DNA from: an uncultured Oligoflexales bacterium
GTDB taxonomy: Bacteria; Bdellovibrionota_B; Oligoflexia; Oligoflexales; JAPPIL01
DNA: 64,000 nucleotides
Direction: 5' to 3'
NCBI GenBank assembly: GCA_958296095.1
Contig: OY282434.1
Location: 1,952,001-2,016,000 of the forward strand
This document shows positions 55,599 through 63,338 of the stretch, piece by piece; positions within the stretch are counted from its first letter, which is position 1; every line of letters begins with the position of its first letter. The translations under genes and the position numbers were made by a program. The notes under the pieces are model-generated. The model saw only the letters and a program-made list of their open reading frames with translations, did no database searches and was not told the origin of the DNA.

Positions 55599-56931
55599 AC
55601 CATCGACAACGAGAGCGGGCACATTCACGGTGGCGTTGCCCGCCGACAAGTCGCTGACCCATCGCTCCCTCATCTTCGCAGCCTGTGCTAAAGGTAATAG
55701 CACCATCATCAACCCCTCGCCTGCACGTGACTGTAAAACGACTGCCGCCGCGCTACGACAACTAGGTGTAGTGCTGGAGTTAGAGAGCGGCAAACAAGAC
55801 CCAGGCATGCCGCAAGTGGCATGTGCCCCTGCACGGCTAGAGATTGTCTCGCACGGGCAAGAGCACTGGCGATCTCCCTCCGTGCCCCTCGATTGTGGCA
55901 ACAGCGGCACGACCGCACGCCTGCTGCTCGGTCTGCTGGCGGCGCAGCCTGGCTTGTCCTGCACCTGTCGCGGGGATGCGAGTTTGAACGATCGCCCGAT
56001 GGGACGCGTTGTGCGCTGGCTACGTCAGGCAGGAGCAAGCATCGACGGTGAAAGTGGGGGCGAACGACTGCCCCTGACGATCAGGGGACGGCAATTGCGC
56101 CCTATCAGTTGCAAGCTGGAGACGGCTTCAGCACAAGTCAAGTCAGCACTGCTGCTCGCCGCGATGAACATCTCAGGTGACGTGCAGATCGACCTGCCCG
56201 ACGGGACGCGCCTCCATACCGAGGAGATGTTGCGACAGCAGGGTGTAGATTGCACGTGGCACACCCACGCGGGACGGCAACAGCTCAACGTGCGCGGCCC
56301 TTATACGCTACGCCCTCAGGTGTGGCACATTGCCGCCGACCCTTCGGCCGCGGCGTTTTTTATCGTGCTAGGTTTGCTGTCGCCACGTGAGGTGTGCATT
56401 GTCTTGCCTGGCGTGCTGGCGGACGATAACCGTCTCTCGTTCCTGCGCGTCATCAGGGCCATGGGTGGCAAAGTGCAGCGCCGCGAGCGCGGGGTGGGTG
56501 TCTGCGAGCTCGTGGTGCAAGGCCGTGCGCAGCTGTTGGCAACAGAGGTCAGTGCGGCTGAGATGCCTGCATTGATCGATGAAGTGCCGATTTTGACGGT
56601 GCTTGCCCTCTTCAGCGCGGGTAGGACAGTTTGGCACGGGGCCGGCGAACTGCGCACCAAAGAGTCCGATCGTCTTACCGCGCTGGCGAACCTGTGCCGT
56701 GCCGCAGGACGAGGTGTTGAGGTGCAGGGCGATACGCTGGCGGTTTACGGCAACGACGCGCCCGTCGCTCCATATGTGTTTGATGCACAGGGTGATCACC
56801 GCCTAAGCATGGCAGCCGCGATCTGTGCCTCGTTTGCAACCCAGCCATGTGTGCTGGAGAATGCCGCATGTGTGGACATAAGTTTCCCGAATTTTTTTTC
56901 TCATTTGTATGCGGTAACGCAGGGAGGGTGA
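55588..56931 (+). CDS. aroA: 3-phosphoshikimate 1-carboxyvinyltransferase (EPSP synthase)
   Basis: Sixth shikimate-pathway enzyme. The start is the ATG at 55588 inside the end of accA; the longer open frame upstream is a shadow of accA. 447 residues: LPADKSLTHRSL (K21), CGNSGTTARLL, LLAAMNISGDVQIDLPDGTR, DEVPILTVLALF, and RTKESDRL near residue 356. Residues about 62-98, between the first beta strand and CGNSG, are longer than usual and contain ELESGKQ, whose codons (GAGAGCGGCAAACAAG) resemble the M1/36-bp repeat text AAAGCGGCAAACAG; a repeat origin is possible. The stop overlaps cmk by one base. Confidence 0.95.
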   Translation: MIVKPSTTRAGTFTVALPADKSLTHRSLIFAACAKGNSTIINPSPARDCKTTAAALRQLGVVLELESGKQDPGMPQVACAPARLEIVSHGQEHWRSPSVPLDCGNSGTTARLLLGLLAAQPGLSCTCRGDASLNDRPMGRVVRWLRQAGASIDGESGGERLPLTIRGRQLRPISCKLETASAQVKSALLLAAMNISGDVQIDLPDGTRLHTEEMLRQQGVDCTWHTHAGRQQLNVRGPYTLRPQVWHIAADPSAAAFFIVLGLLSPREVCIVLPGVLADDNRLSFLRVIRAMGGKVQRRERGVGVCELVVQGRAQLLATEVSAAEMPALIDEVPILTVLALFSAGRTVWHGAGELRTKESDRLTALANLCRAAGRGVEVQGDTLAVYGNDAPVAPYVFDAQGDHRLSMAAAICASFATQPCVLENAACVDISFPNFFSHLYAVTQGG

Positions 56932-57614
56932 TGATGGCAAAATACGTCGTAGCCGTCGACGGTGTCGTCGGCGCGGGCAAGAGCACGGTCTGTCGCGCCG
57001 TGGGCAATGTGCTCGGCTGGCCCGCGGTCAGCACGGGCATTTTCTACCGCACGGCAGCTTTTATCGTGCATCGGCATGGTCTCACGGTAGATGCCGAACA
57101 AAAAATCCGCCAACTGTTAGCACAAGAATTGACAAAGGTGCATTGGCATCTTACCACCAGCGGGGAAATTAGTTACGGCAAAGAAACACTTACCGCGCAG
57201 CTACAGAGCGAGTCGATGGGTTATGCGGCCAGCTTGCTTTCGGAACTGCCCGCGGTGCGCGAGCTGTTGCTGCCCTTGCAACGAGAGGTAGTGCATGTGT
57301 GCCCAGCGCGGGGGGTTATCGTCGATGGCAGAGACATCGCTACGGTCGTATTCCCTCAGGCAGACCTGAAAATTTTTATGGTCGCCAGCCTTGAACAGCG
57401 AGCCCGACGCCGCGCCAGCGATGAAAGCCTTCACCCACAAGCACTGCTGGCAAAAATAAAAGCACGCGATATGCGCGACAGCGGCAGAACGCTAGCCCCA
57501 CTCAAGAAAGCCGCCGATGCTGTCGAACTAGATACAAGCATGATGAGCGTGGCGCAAGCAGCTGCACGTATGGTAACACTTATCCGTGGACACTTGCCGG
57601 GTGCGGCAACTTAG
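56931..57614 (+). CDS. cmk: Cytidylate kinase
   Basis: Phosphorylates CMP and dCMP. Start ATG 56931 or 56934 after GGGAGG; the ATG at 56931 shares one base with the aroA stop. 227 residues. P-loop VVAVDGVVGAGKSTVCRA, STGIFYRTAAF (usually STGxxYR), VDGRDIATVVFPQADLKIF and lid arginines in LEQRARRRASDE are present. Usual neighbours of cmk include aroA (upstream, as here) and rpsA (not here). Confidence 0.94.
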   Translation: MMAKYVVAVDGVVGAGKSTVCRAVGNVLGWPAVSTGIFYRTAAFIVHRHGLTVDAEQKIRQLLAQELTKVHWHLTTSGEISYGKETLTAQLQSESMGYAASLLSELPAVRELLLPLQREVVHVCPARGVIVDGRDIATVVFPQADLKIFMVASLEQRARRRASDESLHPQALLAKIKARDMRDSGRTLAPLKKAADAVELDTSMMSVAQAAARMVTLIRGHLPGAAT

Positions 57615-57659
57615 CGCATAATGTGAAGATGGAAATGTCAACGCGCAAGAGGGATTAAC

Positions 57660-57929
57660 GTGAACCAGTTGAAAGATAGTCTTAAATCCACCCAGACATG
57701 GCAGCGGGTGTTTTTTGTTCTGCTCTACCTCGTAGTTGCCTGCATCATCGTCGAGACGGTGTTCGTGGCGCTAATCTTGCTTCAGTGTGGGTTTATGCTG
57801 CTGAGCGGCAAGAAAAACGACAACCTGCTGCAGTTCTCCAGATCAGTGCTGAGCTACTACGTGCAGGTGCTTGAATATCTCTGTTTCAAGTCCGACGAGC
57901 GCCCCTTTCCCTTCAAGCCTTGGCCTTGA
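57660..57929 (+). CDS. DUF4389 membrane protein
   Basis: An 89-residue protein with a GTG start. Two hydrophobic stretches (FFVLLYLVVACIIVETVFVA and ALILLQCGFMLLSGK) form a hairpin or long helix pair. The C-terminal block NLLQFSRSVLSYYVQVLEYL followed by ERPFPFKPWP matches DUF4389. Function unknown. Lies 45 bases after cmk, possibly the last gene of the accA-aroA-cmk transcript. Confidence 0.8.
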   Translation: MNQLKDSLKSTQTWQRVFFVLLYLVVACIIVETVFVALILLQCGFMLLSGKKNDNLLQFSRSVLSYYVQVLEYLCFKSDERPFPFKPWP

Positions 57930-57930
57930 A

Positions 57931-58944
57931 CTAAAGAGGCTTCTCTCCCATCGCCACCAGCTCAGCGTTGATGGCTTGGGGGAGGTCGGTTTTTAAGTCG
58001 CGGAAGATGAGCTTGCGCCCGTTGACAAAGAACGACGGCGTGCCAGTCACTCCAAGGCGCTTGGCTTCGCTCTTGCCACGTGCCACAAGACGCTGTGGCT
58101 CTTTGCTGGCCATACAGCCGCTGAATTTTTTGCTGTCCAGCCGCAACTGCTCCGCCAGCTGTGCAGGAGACTTGGCACTCAGCTCAGCTTGCCGCTCGAA
58201 CGCGAGATGGTGATATTCCCAATATTTGTTTTGGTGCTGAGCACAATAGGCCCCTTGGGCAACGAGAGCTGAGACCCCCGAACGGTTGATGGGATAGTCG
58301 ATGTTGATTACCCGCACCTTGTCCTTAAAGCGCGGCAGGATCTGGCGTAACTGCAAAGAAGCCTCGCGACAGTGGCCGCACTGATAGTCGAAAAACTCTA
58401 CGAGGGTTATCTTGCCCTTACCCTTGCTGGGAAAACCCTGGGTCTTAACAGTGAATTGCGGGGCAATTGGCTTGGTTAGCAGGAGTTCATACTCGCCCTC
58501 CTTCTTTACACGAGCCATATACTCGTCGCGCTTCGATGCGCTTTTTTGTGCTTGCAGGTAACGCAACAACTGGGGCTTGGCCTTGTCATACTCATACGGA
58601 ATACGCGCTTTATTGTCTTGGTAAAATTTCTTTATTTCTTTCTCATCTATTTTTCCATGACTGAAAATTTCCGCGCGCAATTCGTCCATAGTTTTGTTTG
58701 CTTTTTTTGCGTCACGCTTGAGGCGATTCTCAAATAGATGTTCGGAAATAACACGATCCGTCTCTTGGTAATAGCTAAGCTTCGCCTCGTAGAGGCGTTG
58801 CATCAATGACGGGGGCAGATTGTCATCAGCATAAGTTTGCTTTTGAAAGCGGTAAAGATTATCGCTGTAGGCTTTGCTGCCAAGCGACACAAACACAGTC
58901 ATCATCGCCATGCTGCACAATTTAAGAAGCCGCGTCGAGTACAT
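57931..58944 (-). CDS. Periplasmic DsbA-like thioredoxin with SurA-like N-terminal region
   Basis: 337 residues from ATG 58944 (GGAGGAG upstream). Signal peptide, then a charged helical region (about residues 30-150; RVISEHLFENRLKRDAKKAN, DEKEIKKFYQDNKARIPYEY) resembling the SurA/parvulin chaperone segment. Then a DsbA-type thioredoxin fold: FFDYQCGHCREASLQL with active-site C189-G-H-C192, and VTGTPSFFVNG with the cis-proline. Predicted periplasmic thiol oxidase or isomerase acting on exported proteins. The CGHC motif is the one seen in DsbG/DsbA-like and PDI proteins. Confidence 0.88.
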   Translation of the reverse strand: MYSTRLLKLCSMAMMTVFVSLGSKAYSDNLYRFQKQTYADDNLPPSLMQRLYEAKLSYYQETDRVISEHLFENRLKRDAKKANKTMDELRAEIFSHGKIDEKEIKKFYQDNKARIPYEYDKAKPQLLRYLQAQKSASKRDEYMARVKKEGEYELLLTKPIAPQFTVKTQGFPSKGKGKITLVEFFDYQCGHCREASLQLRQILPRFKDKVRVINIDYPINRSGVSALVAQGAYCAQHQNKYWEYHHLAFERQAELSAKSPAQLAEQLRLDSKKFSGCMASKEPQRLVARGKSEAKRLGVTGTPSFFVNGRKLIFRDLKTDLPQAINAELVAMGEKPL

Positions 58945-59098
58945 ATCTCCTCCTGCATCCAGATGTAAGATTTCTACCATACTTGTCCAAAAATATACAG
59001 TAAATTTTTATTAAGCCCTGCTGAATTTTTTCCCTTGCAACATCACGAGTCGTTCTGTAGCTTAGGTGCAGGATTTTATTTTCAACCAGGAGTTAGTT

Positions 59099-59566
59099 AT
59101 GAAGTTACTGTTAGCTCTTTCCGTGTCTCTTTGGTCGTTGGCCACGTTTGGCAACGTGCATTCTCTTCACAATCAGTATTTCAGTGGCAGCGGTGTTGCA
59201 ATTCACCCTGATGGCAGTGCTAAGCGCTATCTGATTAGCCTTTCCATCAGCAAGAGCATGCCACACAAGTTCCACCTGAGCTACGACGCGCAGTTCGGGG
59301 AAAAGAACATGTCTCTTGATCTTGTTTATCTGCATGACAAGCCTGATTCCAGTTTCTTCAGCATCTACGCGGCTGACGACATGCTTATCGGTCATGGCTA
59401 CTGCTGGGGATCGCGGTGTCATACCAGTTGGAGTCATAACGGTCACAACGTTGAGCACACCTACTATCGCAGTCGTCGCACAGGTGCGATTCACGGCATG
59501 GGCTCTCGACACAACAAAGATGGCATGGAATATATGTGGAAAGAGAAGCTACACCCACTGCACTAA
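59099..59566 (+). CDS. Small secreted protein, paralogue 1
   Basis: 155 residues from ATG 59099 (AGGAGT upstream). Signal peptide MKLLLALSVSLWSLATFG. The mature protein aligns with the next gene: SGSGVAIHPDGSAKRYLISL versus GSGVFKKPSGKRRSFLASL; SSFFSIYAADDMLIGHGYCW versus ESFFDVMSRGETIGYGYCL; then CxxxxCH-like spacing, HTYYRSRR versus ETIKRHKR, and MGSRHNKDG with a final WKEKL. I do not recognise the family. Histidine-rich. Tandem duplication with divergence; probably periplasmic or extracellular. Confidence 0.65.
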   Translation: MKLLLALSVSLWSLATFGNVHSLHNQYFSGSGVAIHPDGSAKRYLISLSISKSMPHKFHLSYDAQFGEKNMSLDLVYLHDKPDSSFFSIYAADDMLIGHGYCWGSRCHTSWSHNGHNVEHTYYRSRRTGAIHGMGSRHNKDGMEYMWKEKLHPLH

Positions 59567-59649
59567 TGGCTGGCTGGCCAAACAATTTAGTGACCAAGCC
59601 TATAGTGGATAATTTTGATTACGTTTAATTTTTCATCAGGGAGTTATTC

Positions 59650-60147
59650 ATGAAGTTTCTAGTTACGGTTCTGTTTTCTCTGGGTTCGTTGGCTGCGTTT
59701 GCCGCGGCCGACAAATCCGATATCGCTACTCATAAGTTGTCTTATGGTTCTGCGCACGACTTTGAGTACTATCACGGTTCAGGGGTTTTCAAAAAACCTT
59801 CTGGTAAGCGTCGCAGTTTTCTTGCGTCGTTGACTATCCGTAAGCTGGATGATAGTCACCACAATCTTATTTATGGCATCTATCTTGACAACAAGAGCGT
59901 GCAATATGACATCGTGCTCAGCGAGCGTGAGGGCGAAAGTTTCTTCGACGTTATGTCTCGTGGTGAAACCATCGGTTACGGTTACTGCTTAGGACACAAG
60001 TGCCACCTTGAGTATAGCCTTATGGGTTATAGCATAGAGGAGACTATCAAGCGGCACAAACGCAGCAACTCGCTGACCCTCATGGGCTCAAAGAGCAAAG
60101 GTGACCTCATCAAGTCTTGGAAAATGTCACTCAAGAAAATTTTCTAA
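59650..60147 (+). CDS. Small secreted protein, paralogue 2
   Basis: 165 residues from ATG 59650 (GGGAGT upstream). Signal peptide MKFLVTVLFSLGSLAAFAAA with an AxA site. Shares with paralogue 1 the GSGV block, the SFF...IGYGYC block, a CxxxxCH cysteine pair (GYCLGHKCHLEY), and the closing MGSKSKGDLIKSWKMSL. Tyrosine- and lysine-rich. The pair sits 83 bases apart on one strand and may be one transcript ending at the hairpin at 60181. Function unknown. Confidence 0.65.
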   Translation: MKFLVTVLFSLGSLAAFAAADKSDIATHKLSYGSAHDFEYYHGSGVFKKPSGKRRSFLASLTIRKLDDSHHNLIYGIYLDNKSVQYDIVLSEREGESFFDVMSRGETIGYGYCLGHKCHLEYSLMGYSIEETIKRHKRSNSLTLMGSKSKGDLIKSWKMSLKKIF

Positions 60148-60180
60148 ATTTTCCCTAGGGCGGACTTGATTTATCCACCC

Positions 60181-60221
60181 ACAACCCCTGCATGGCGGCC
60201 AGATCGCGGTGCAGGGGTTAC
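60181..60221. terminator. Strong hairpin between convergent genes
   Basis: AACCCCTGCA and TGCAGGGGTT form a 10-bp perfect stem between the secreted-protein pair and glpX. No long T-run follows on either strand, so it may be a bidirectional barrier rather than a textbook terminator. Confidence 0.55.
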
Positions 60222-60248
60222 TGCTAGCCACAAAAGGCTCAGCCATGC

Positions 60249-61199
60249 CTAGATCTTTTTGCGCCTTAAATCATGCTCGGCGGTAATATAGCGCACCGTG
60301 CCTGATTGCGAGCGCATCACCACCGAGTGTGTGCGCGCCCGTCCGCCGTAAAACTTCACCCCATCGAGGAAAGTGCCAGTAGTCACGCCCGTGGCACAGA
60401 ACATAACGTTGCCGGAGGCAAGCTCGTCTATATTGTAAATTCTCTCTGGATTTTCGATGCCCATGCCACTGGCGCGGGTTCTTTCCTCCTCATTGCTAAA
60501 AACCAACCGCCCCTGAAAATCGCCATGCATGCAACGCAGGGCCGCCGCCGTCAACACACCTTCAGGTGCACCGCCGATGCCGAGTAGCATGTCGATGTCG
60601 GAGTCGGGGTTGGCGGTTGCGATGCCAGCCGACACATCACCGTCGCCAATCAGAAAAATACGTGCCCCTGCTTGTCGCACCTCGCGGATCAATTGCTCAT
60701 GGCGGGGGCGATCGAGGATACAGACCGTCAGGTCGTTGATCCTGCATTTTTTTGCCTGTGCCACCACCTGCAGGTTGGCCGACGGCGTGGCATTGATGTC
60801 AATTATGCCGCGTGCCTCCGCCCCGACCGCGATCTTGTCCATGTAGACATCGGGAGCATGCAAGAAGTTGCCCTGTTCCGCGATGGCGATCACCGAACAG
60901 GCGTTAGTGCCGCCTTTCGCACAGATTGTTGTGCCTTCAAGGGGATCGAGGGCGATGTCGAGTTTGGGACCACGCTTCGTGCCCACCTCTTCGCCGATGA
61001 AGAGCATCGGTGCTTCGTCGCGCTCACCTTCACCGATGACCACCCGCCCATCAAAATTTATCGTGTTCAACATGCCGCGCATCGCTTCGACCGCGGCACG
61101 ATCAGCATCGTGCTCACTGCCGCGCCCCATGAAGCGGGCGCTCTTGATCGCGGCCGCCTCCGTCGTGCGCAAAAACTCTAGCGTAAAATGCCGTTCCAC
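60249..61199 (-). CDS. glpX: Fructose-1,6-bisphosphatase class II
   Basis: Gluconeogenic phosphatase of 316 residues (GTG start). Family landmarks: ARFMGRGSEHDADRAAVEAM, VIGEGERDEAPMLFIGEEVG, the metal-binding DIALDPLEGTTICAKG, GIGGAPEGVLTAAALRCMHG and TGVTTGTFLDGVKF. Full length. Stands alone; repeats start about 120 bases beyond its start. Confidence 0.96.
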   Translation of the reverse strand: MERHFTLEFLRTTEAAAIKSARFMGRGSEHDADRAAVEAMRGMLNTINFDGRVVIGEGERDEAPMLFIGEEVGTKRGPKLDIALDPLEGTTICAKGGTNACSVIAIAEQGNFLHAPDVYMDKIAVGAEARGIIDINATPSANLQVVAQAKKCRINDLTVCILDRPRHEQLIREVRQAGARIFLIGDGDVSAGIATANPDSDIDMLLGIGGAPEGVLTAAALRCMHGDFQGRLVFSNEEERTRASGMGIENPERIYNIDELASGNVMFCATGVTTGTFLDGVKFYGGRARTHSVVMRSQSGTVRYITAEHDLRRKKI

Positions 61200-61319
61200 T
61201 CTACTCCACCCGTTGCTCGGCGGCGAGCATAGCCCGACGTTGGCAGGAATTCAATCGTGTTCGTTTGCGCCTAGAAAAAAATCTCTGCCACTGCTCCCGC
61301 TGACTACACGGGGGTGACT

Positions 61320-62290
61320 GATACAGACCCTACTTAACACGAGCCTCCGTTGTCTTGGCACGTGCCTCCGTTGTCTTAGCCCATGCCTCCGTTGTCTTGG
61401 CACGTGCCTCCGTTGTCTTAGCCCATGCCTCCGTTATCTTGGCGAGGCGCAGCGGAGCTAGCCAATGCTTAGCACAAGTCCCCGTTGTCTTGGCGAGGCG
61501 CAAGCCTCCGTTATCTTAGCCCCCGCCTCCGTTGTCTTGGCACGTGCCTCCGTTGTCTTAGCCCATGCCTCCGTTGTCTTAGCCCATGCCTCCGTTGTCT
61601 TAGCCCATGCCTCCGTTATCTTGGCGAGGCGCAGCGGAGCTAGCCAATGCTTATCACAAGTCCCCGTTGTCTTGGCGAGGCGCAGCCCTACCGAGAAACT
61701 CTCCTTGAGTTAGGTGCAAGCACACGCCTTGTGCGGAAAAATAACCTGGTTGCAGTATTGGCAGTATTTGTGGTCGAGTTTTCGTACGGCCTCGCCGCGC
61801 CCTTCATGTGGCTCTCGGTAGGCAAGCCTGAACGTAACCGCCGAGAGACTTGATGACAGGCAGAGAGGTTAGCAGGCAAGCTTGAGAACAAGCAGAGTGG
61901 CCTGATGGCAAAAAGCGAGCTAGCAAGCGAGCGTTACAAAGAGTCGCAGCGCAGCTGGGCACGGCGCAGACCTGCCGAGAAACTCTCCCCGAACGGGTAG
62001 TAAGCACATACTCTTGTCTGAAAGCATAATCTAACAGCAATATGGCAGTATTTGCGGTCGAGTTTTCGCACGGTCTCCCCGTGCCGTTCATGTAGCTCTT
62101 GGTCGGCAAGCCTCAACGCAATAACGAGAGGCTGGGGAGCAAGTCTGAACGCAATAACGAGAGGTCTGAGAACAAGCAGCGAGCTAGGAAGCGAGCGATA
62201 CAAAGAGCAGCGTAGCGAGCGAAGCGAGCTAGGAAGCGAGCGTTACAAAAAAGCCTCGTAGACGAGCGTTACAAAAAGCCGCGCATGCGC
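61320..62290 (-). repeat. Repeat island 10 (M4 array, two M3 palindromes, M2, M1)
   Basis: Opens with the long 21-bp M4 array (61343-61679), then reverse-orientation M3 palindromes at 61687-61822 and 61971-62106, with M2 and M1 copies between and after. M1 runs directly into the 3' end of the membrane-protein gene at 62269 and supplies its last codons and stop. No independent gene. Confidence 0.8.
61343..61679 (-). repeat. 21-bp M4 tandem array, about twelve units
   Basis: Units of 21 bases containing GCCTCCGTTGTCTTGG/AGC start at 61343, 61364, 61385, 61406 and 61427, then again from 61504 to about 61629. A ~75-base spacer (CGGAGCTAGCCAATGCTTA-type) is itself repeated, so the array has higher-order structure. 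Units alternate between GGCACGT and AGCCCAT endings. Spacing of two helical turns would suit cooperative protein binding, but no binder is known. Confidence 0.8.
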
Positions 62291-62814
62291 AGCGCTGCGC
62301 GCAGCCAGAGATTGAAATCAAACAGCAGCGTTCCTGTCAGTGCCGCGGCGGCAAACCAGAGCAGTGTCAGTTGGTTGAACGTGTCTGCGCCCCATAAGGA
62401 AAAGGCCAACAGCGCCACCCCCGCAATCGCCAGGTGATGAAAAAGTCCTGCACTCCTGACCTTATCCACCTCCGCGGGTTTCAACAGATACGTGGCAAAT
62501 GCAGCCCCAGGGGCGATAAAGATAGCTCCGCAGATAAGCGCACACACACTTTCCCCGTAAGCATGGTGAATATAGTGCAGCAGCTCGGCACTGCCACCCA
62601 AGCTCAACCCAAACTGCGGGCAAAACGACAGTGTCAGCATGCCCATGACCGCTTGCACCAACGAGAGTTTGGCAAAGACCAGCACCGCGCTAGGTTGCAG
62701 CTCGGCCTTGATGTGGCACAAGACACGGGCGTGGGCGCGTGCAGGCACAAGCCCGTTGCGGCAGGCGATAAATTCCTGCAAGTCGTCGTTGATGTCAGAA
62801 TTTTTGCGCATCAC
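62269..62814 (-). CDS. Four-helix membrane protein, likely anti-sigma factor partner
   Basis: A 181-residue protein (GTG 62814, or ATG 62811). A short cytoplasmic N-terminus (DINDDLQEFIACRNGLVPAR) precedes about four hydrophobic helices (AVLVFAKLSLVQAVMGMLTL; SVCALICGAIFIAPGAAFAT; LAIAGVALLAFSLWG; LLWFAAAALTGTLLF). Its start overlaps the ECF sigma gene stop, and such co-encoded membrane proteins are commonly anti-sigma factors; no conserved anti-sigma motif is visible, so this is inference. The last residues (RMRGFL) and the stop codon come from an M1 repeat, suggesting the original C-terminus was replaced. Confidence 0.65.
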   Translation of the reverse strand: MMRKNSDINDDLQEFIACRNGLVPARAHARVLCHIKAELQPSAVLVFAKLSLVQAVMGMLTLSFCPQFGLSLGGSAELLHYIHHAYGESVCALICGAIFIAPGAAFATYLLKPAEVDKVRSAGLFHHLAIAGVALLAFSLWGADTFNQLTLLWFAAAALTGTLLFDFNLWLRAALRMRGFL

Positions 62815-63338
62815 AATCCCGATGGGGTATATTTTAGACGTAATTTTTGCAAACCGCGTGAGACAATCTTACGCACCCCAACCTCGCTGCGGCCGAGACG
62901 TGCCGCGATGCTGCGATAATCCTGTTCAGAAAAATACTTAAGCTTCAGCACGGTCTTTTCATCAGCGGTCAGGCGCTGCTCGCCATCGAGATCGAAGTGG
63001 ACATCTTCGTGCTGCACCTCCACCAACCCATGCTCATCCCGTAACGCAACCCAAGGTAAGGCAGGTTTTTTTAAGTGATCGAGCAGCTCACAACGGCAGA
63101 TAACGTACAGCCACGCCAGCACGGGATACCTGCTAACATAGCGCGCTCGTGTTTTGTGTAATTTAATAAAAACGTTTTGAAATACATCTTCCCGCTCCCT
63201 ATCATCTCGCAACCGCCGCCGCAGCCAGGCATTGACATGCCCCCGACAGCGCAGATAGAGCCGCTCGAAGGCGGCGTAATCGCCTTGCTGGTAGCAGCGC
63301 ATCAGCTCTTCATCGCTTGCCGTGCGGTAGTCTTTCAC
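62811..63338 (-). CDS. ECF-type RNA polymerase sigma factor
   Basis: A 175-residue sigma-70 family factor with a GTG start overlapping the RND gene. Region 2: DYAAFERLYLRCRGHVNAWL, REDVFQNVFIKLHK and PVLAWLYVICRCELLDHLKK. Region 4: LTADEKTVLKLKYFSEQDYR, IAARLGRSEVGVRKIVSRGL. Length and two-region architecture fit ECF sigma factors that respond to envelope stress. Coupled on both sides by overlaps to the efflux pump and the membrane protein. Confidence 0.9.
   Translation of the reverse strand: MKDYRTASDEELMRCYQQGDYAAFERLYLRCRGHVNAWLRRRLRDDREREDVFQNVFIKLHKTRARYVSRYPVLAWLYVICRCELLDHLKKPALPWVALRDEHGLVEVQHEDVHFDLDGEQRLTADEKTVLKLKYFSEQDYRSIAARLGRSEVGVRKIVSRGLQKLRLKYTPSGL

Noticed and set aside
61343..61679. 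CRISPR array
   Set aside because: Units are contiguous 21-bp tandems without unique spacers, and no cas gene is in the window. The 36-bp array at 6985 also lacks spacers.
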